Assembly: GCA_023515745.1 (NCBI GenBank)
Contig: JALECJ010000258.1
Span: 686,501 to 750,500, forward strand
Source: Amoeboaphelidium protococcarum
Lineage: Eukaryota; Aphelidiomycota; Aphelidea
DNA length: 64,000 bases
Direction of reading: 5' to 3'
The first letter of the stretch is position 1, and every line of letters starts with the position of its first letter. Under the pieces are notes generated by a model. The model made no database searches. It was given only the letters and a program-made list of their open reading frames with translations, and was not told where the DNA came from. This document shows, piece after piece, positions 58,974 through 64,000 of this stretch. The position numbers and the translations under genes were made by a program.

Positions 58974-60671
58974 CGCGTAATAGAGAAATTTTAACTGGAG
59001 GAGAGACAGACGGACAAGAGTTTTGTGATACTAGACCCGAACTTTCCTCTGGGTGTGAATTATTTAGTTATCAAGACTCTCGGTCAAGACTGTGGCCGTG
59101 GTCTGCTGGTGAGTTGTAATGAAATTTGGAAAACGGGGGAAACAACCCGATTCCTTTTGAACGGTTCGCGAATTCCAGATAGGATTTTGATGAAAATGAC
59201 GTTCATTACAGGGTGTCTTTACTCGCAACCAATTTTACTCAGAACAGTACGCGTTACTAATTTGAAACCACATTGCTCTCCTGACACAAATTTCAATTGC
59301 GTTAATATTGTTGGGAAGGAACGCTCTAGAAATAAATTTATATCGCTCATTGACGGGCAGCGAAAAGAACAGTTCTTCAACGATACTCTTTTTGTGAAAC
59401 AATTCACGATACCTCTACTAACACTCAATATGGCGAGTTCAAAGTATAATTGGAATGACGTTCTCTGGTCTGATATGAATAGTAGTAGCTGGACTTAGTT
59501 TATCTCATCGCTGATAGTCACCTTTCTGATAATGATGGTATATCGAAAGTTGGTGGATAATCGTCGCATCAATTTTGCTGAGAGGCTCTATCTCCGTAAC
59601 AAGTATACTACATTATAGTTTGAGAGTGATCTGATATCTGGAATATCTTTGCCGTACTAGTATTTCAAGCAGTTGTCAGCATTTCATTTGAATGCTATGA
59701 GGAAATCTTCCATTCCGATACCGTAATTAAGCTGCCCGTCTCTGTAATGTCCTTTCGTGGTGGCGAAGAATACATTTTAGATTAAAGCTATTGGAGATGA
59801 TCCGGATTAGAGTTATCATGTACAACTGCAATGCCAATCTGTACAAGACTGTGAGATTGAATATGTATTCCATCATGATATCACGGTAAAAGAGTTTGAA
59901 AAGATTCTCATAAAGTAGTAAAATAGCAACTTTAATGGTAATAATCTGGACATTTAGAAGTCATCCGACAATCGTCAAGAGTAAGTTGAGCTGTAGAAAA
60001 TTAGATCCTAAAGCTCAAGCAAAGTTCAACTAAAACAAGGAGTCAATGATATAAGTATTCCATTATAGTAATAGAAATTTGATAAGAATTCATCCGTGAC
60101 AAGTCTCATAGAATTAAGCATTGTAAATGACACTCGATTTAGGATGGTCTTTATTGCTCAGGGGCAGTTGCGACAAGACGCGGATCATGGAGAACGGCGG
60201 AGAAGTGCTTCAATCAATGATGTCCATTTCAATTTACAACATGAGTAAATGCTTATACAGGATAATGAGACTGAACAATGGCTGCTATTGGAAGACATAT
60301 TCATATCATCATCGTAGTCTATGAAATCGCTATAGTCTCTTGAAAACAAAGGAACCTCTCTAAACTTGCCTCAATGCGTTGTCTGTCTTTCAGACTATGC
60401 CAGAATAATCACACTTCCTTGCAGACATAATTGTATGTGTCTAGATTGCTTTAAACTTCCTCAGTCACAAGTCGCGTAAAGAACTGATGATGGATTTTTC
60501 GAAGCGTAGTAACAATAATCTCGCGTCACACAGTGCGTAGCTTGTCGAGCAGAGATTTAAGGATGGGTTGAAATTGAAGACTCTCCTGCGTCATTTTAAG
60601 TAGTTCCTCTTAATAGTTTAGTAGCGAGTACCGCTAGAAGTGCTAATACATAGTCTTAGCAAGCGCAATGA
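58974..60671 (+). CDS. Membrane-anchored RING E3 ligase (CGRRF1/Asi-like), 5' end unresolved
   Basis: The frame is open from a TGA at 58971 to the TGA at 60669-60671, about 565 codons, but has no suitable ATG near its start, so a 5' exon or another start is missing; an upstream ATG at 58854 would need a splice I could not fit. A membrane span lies near residues 180-200 (FISSLIVTFLIMMVY). The C-terminus is a RING-HC finger, CVVCLSDYARIITLPCRHNC then MCLDCF, and a distant CVACRAEI pair after a Gln-rich insertion. Similar TM-plus-C-terminal-RING proteins (CGRRF1; yeast Asi1/Asi3) work in ER or nuclear-membrane quality control. Confidence 0.75.
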
Positions 60672-60790
60672 ATGATACAATAATTGAATTTGATATTTTG
60701 TATATAAATGAATTACAGTAAGTTCAAACTAGTTTTTGACAGCAGCGATCAATCTACTTTTACTCGCTTTGAAGTTATATTCGCCTATAG

Positions 60791-62224
60791 ATGATGATGT
60801 AGAAAATAACAAAATAGCTTAAATCGATATCGCGGTATAGGTCGCTTAATGCTGTCCTGCATAGTAAGCCGCGTTCCGATGTATTATCACAAATATAACA
60901 CGGCCTGGATGATGATAAGCAACCACTGAAAGGAATGACATTCATGGCGAAAGATTCATTTTGTACGCCAGAGTTCCCGTCTGGTGCAGATTCTCGGTTT
61001 CTCTCAAATTACAATCCACCCGCTGAGACTGAATCTACGGTGATAAAGCTGCTCAAGGCGAACGGCGCGATATGCACCGGAAAGACAAGTATGGACGAGT
61101 TTGGAATGGGTTCGTACGGTTTAAATTGTGTTAGTCCACCCGCCCTCAATCCTCATGATCAAAGGCGGGTCGCCGGTGGCTCAAGTAGTGGATCTGCTGT
61201 GGTGGTAAGTACTGAACAGTGTGACTTTGCCCTTGGAACAGATACTGGTGGATCAACGCGATTACCTGCTGCATATTGTCGTGTCTATGGATTCAAACCG
61301 TCTTATGGTATTCTCTCGCGTTGGGGACTGATCACGTACGCGTCATCGCTGGACACTGTCGGCATTTTCGCAAGAGATGTCAGCACTATCGACCGTGTAT
61401 TTAATGTAATGAATGTCTACGATTCTTAAGATCCTACTTCGTTGACGGTTGAAAGCAGATTGCTTTTGCAATAAACAAGTAATCTTCTATGTTCTCGTCT
61501 CAATCAGTAAGAAGTTGACACAGATAATAATGCCTCCGTTATTAAAGTTGGTATACCTATTGAGTACTTCCCATCCGAAGTTGATTTTGAGCAATTTTTG
61601 CACGATGTTGAAGAATTAAATTTGAATATTGTACCCGTATCGTTGCCTCATACAAAGTATGCTCTCTCTACTTATTACACCATCGCCAGTTCTGAGGCAG
61701 CTAGCAATCTAGCACGGTATGACGGTATAAGATTTGGTGAGAGAACACAGAAATTGGATGTGTAGTATCAGGCTGAGATTGCTGAGACTAGATCAACGTT
61801 TTTTGGAAGTCAAGTTTAGCGGAGAATACTACTGGGGAATTATGTGACTAGTTCAGCAGAACATCACGACTTTTACATGAATGCGTTGAAAGTGAGGCGA
61901 CTGATTGCGCATGATTATTCCGAAGCATTCAAGAAAGTGGACTTATTACTCACTCCTGTGAGCATAGGTGATCCTCCCTTGATTGAGAACGTGAACGGTG
62001 GTAATCGCACCGTATCATCATCGTCGTCGACATCATCCTCTAGGGTAGATGAGTACATGAATGATGTGTTCACTACGCCAGCTAGCCTTGCAGGGCTTCC
62101 GTCGATCTCGGTACCTCTCCGTCAAGATTCTTGGAAATCTGTACAGTTGATTGCCGATTATGGCTGTGACAGTTTCTTACTCAAGTATGTTGATAAACTC
62201 ATGAATCAATAGTAGAAAAAGTGA
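60791..62224 (+). CDS. GATA: Glutamyl-tRNA(Gln) amidotransferase subunit A, mitochondrial
   Basis: A single exon of 477 codons starting at one of three tandem ATGs (60791/60794/60797). The amidase signature is complete: FMAKDSF with Lys54, [11 protein letters not shown] at 129-139, and [11 protein letters not shown] with nucleophile Ser155. GatA-specific blocks [18 protein letters not shown] and [18 protein letters not shown] are present. The subunit releases ammonia from Gln to convert Glu-tRNA(Gln) to Gln-tRNA(Gln) in mitochondria (yeast Her2, animal QRSL1). GatB and GatC/F are not in the window. Confidence 0.95.
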
Positions 62225-62523
62225 TTCTGTTTTGCATCAGTTCTAATTTCGCACTGACATTGCAAGTTTCTATCTGAGCTCGAGTGTTCATTTATCTTAA
62301 TTGCATGTGGCAACTTTTTTCAGCTCAGAACAGGTAGCTTAACATTCCTAACCGAGACGAGTTTAGACTGACTTTGAACTCGCAAGGCCTCTGACCTTCA
62401 CCATCCCGTTCCGTTTCACATTTCTTCCTTTCTCAACAATCTCTGCTTTGATAGACAATCTAGTTTAGATTATTATTAAATTAAAAGTTATTTATCAAGC
62501 TATCATACAGATTTCTTTTTAAT
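62225..62523. other. Intergenic region
   Basis: About 300 bases between two plus-strand genes; AT-rich, no signal recognised beyond a probable promoter. Confidence 0.4.
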
Positions 62524-64000
62524 ATGTCTGCAGATCTTTCGTTGTTAGAACAAGTAGAGTTCAAGTTTGCTCTGGCTGATTCGAATGAGAAGCTCTAGAT
62601 TTGCGTTAATTAGTTTCTGGCTGCTATGCTCTTGAAGTTGGATTCTGAAGAATAAGCTGTCAGGGATAAAGTTATTGTTATTGTTGATCATTTAAAAGCC
62701 AGACTTAATGACAGTGTAACTCTGCCTTTGGGACAATTGGTTCAGCTTTATGCAAAAGGCAGATCTTTGCTGTTGAAGAGTATCAGTCTTTTATTTGTGG
62801 ATATCGGATGGAATAGAGTGCCTGACATGGCTCTCAAGTAAAAATTATTGCCTATGCTCGTTTCAGGCCTATCTTCTGTAGATATCTCTCTGCTTAATCG
62901 GCTGTTCAGGATAGTAGTATTGCATACTCTATGCTCTGATTCTTATGTGGAACTATTGGCTCTATTCGAGGGAGATCATGCTGTCGGAATCAATGATTTG
63001 GAGCTACTATTCAAATGGTAGATTATGTTTATCATGTATTACAAGGTTAGAGTACCATCTATTTAGCAAATGACTTTAAATCCGTCGATGAGGGGTCTTT
63101 TGAATTCTCAAGGCTAACAGTTGGAGATTTCAAGATAACCTGATGGATTAACTAAAGGTGATGTGGACTTGATCACTGACGGAGGATCGAATGGTATTGA
63201 TCAATCTTATTAACATTTGACTACTCTCAAGATGAATCTTTTGTCCAATGTATTTTAGATTCAGTTCTAAGACGGTGAAAATGACAACGCCATAATGAAT
63301 GAAAAGCTTCTACTTGCATAGTAGATGAACTATGTTATTGCTGTTATCGGATCGATCGATGGAAATCATGAAATCTAAGCTAAATGTGAAGATTATAGAA
63401 AGAGGAATTTGTCCAAATTGAAATCTTATTCGATGGTGACTGGTTAAATGTTGAGTCTGTGTGCTTAGAGGCCATAGGGAGTTGAAGAAGCGTTTTGCCG
63501 CATAAGCAATTAGTTGTTCGTAAAACTTATGAATGAATTGTGTCGATTTCAAATTGCATAAGAATAGTATCCTTTAGCAGTGAATGTTATCAAAATGCTA
63601 GTGGATGATGGGCTTTTGCGCGATAATTAGAAGGGTACTCAATCTATAGTTGCGTTCACTCGCCACTTTGTTAGTTGTTGTGATGATTCTGCCGTATTGT
63701 AAAGTATTTATTAAATGGCTATGCGTATACTGTAAGATAACTCTGCAGCAGTGAAAGAAGATTTGCTTGGGTTTGCATTTTAGATCATTGCTTAAATTGG
63801 TTCATTGGGTAGTTCTAAATCCTTGCTTGATTCCAAGAGCATTCAGGATTTCATTTAGCTCTGCTTTGATCGTTTAGGATATGCTAACAAGGATTTGAAG
63901 CAATAAATTATGTTGTCCATTTCGTAAATATCTGAGATTATAGGGGATTCTCTGGAACTATAGGAAATAGTATCTATTAAATATTGTATGAGTGAAATTT
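62524..64000 (+). CDS. ECM29: Proteasome adaptor ECM29, N-terminal part (runs off the window)
   Basis: The frame is open from ATG at 62524 to the end of the window: 492 codons, 3' end missing. The start SLLEQVEFKFALADSNEKLQ and the following HEAT-like helices (VTLPLGQLVQLY, LFVDIGWNRVPDMALKQ) match the N-terminus of ECM29. It binds the 26S proteasome and tethers or stabilises core and cap under stress. The full protein is about 1800 residues in yeast and animals. TAR codons are very frequent here. Confidence 0.82.

Overview
The window looks like nuclear DNA of a fungus-like opisthokont that reads UAA and UAG as glutamine and uses only UGA as stop. Almost every recognisable protein is cut into pieces by TAA/TAG under the standard code. 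Each becomes one long, family-consistent frame ending at TGA when both are read as Gln. A division-I chitin synthase, an APSES (Mbp1-type) cell-cycle transcription factor, a YHM2 carrier, a Cdc4-type light chain and fungal-style mitochondrial ribosomal proteins point to the fungal side of Holomycota. A centrosomal LRRC45-like protein and a gelsolin-family protein point to a lineage that kept centriole and amoeboid-type actin genes. An aphelid such as Amoeboaphelidium would fit (I recall UAR=Gln being reported there), but that is inference. Genes are dense, alternate strands and mostly lack introns; the few introns I can place are 49-130 bp with GT..AG ends.

Layout. 1-8.4 kb: 3' end of an unknown gene, an alpha/beta hydrolase, a polytopic membrane protein, a GT71 mannosyltransferase fused to chitin-binding domains, and the Mbp1-like factor. 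8.7-10.0 kb: a short Ty3/gypsy chromovirus derivative with identical LTRs, just upstream of galactokinase (10.1-11.9 kb). 12-15.3 kb: a CAP-domain membrane protein, the ATPase inhibitor IF1 and the cohesin acetyltransferase ESCO/Eco1. 15.5-20 kb: a 1457-residue zinc-finger/DDE-transposase/3'-5' exonuclease fusion. 20.3-28.2 kb: N-terminal GCFC/PAXBP1-like protein, RNPS1-like RRM protein, glyoxalase II, uL29m, an RA-PH-RhoGAP and a small secreted protein. 28.8-38.3 kb: DUF1295 enzyme, minimal PIP kinase, AATF/Bfr2, La, a C2H2 factor, LRRC45-like and a small orphan. 38.4-45.5 kb: gelsolin, Nudix, a GTPase carrying an embedded uL16m domain, and ISY1. 45.8-57.4 kb: triple-KH protein, chitin synthase, a possible tail-anchored protein, YHM2, rhodanese-USP deubiquitinase, two orphan ORFs, metallophosphoesterase and myosin light chain. 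57.9-64 kb: decayed Helitron-like (DUF6570) fragment, RING membrane E3, GatA and the start of ECM29.

Functionally the window is mainly housekeeping: mitochondrial translation and energy (uL29m, uL16m/GTPase, GatA, IF1, YHM2), RNA processing (ISY1, RNPS1-like, GCFC-like, La, AATF), ubiquitin/proteasome (USP, RING, ECM29), cell wall and surface (chitin synthase, GT71-CBM18, CAP), and actin/Rho signalling (RhoGAP, PIP kinase, gelsolin, Cdc4-type light chain). Three decayed or domesticated mobile-element loci interrupt it. No tRNA, rRNA or CRISPR array was recognised. All products are read from translation by eye, with no database search.
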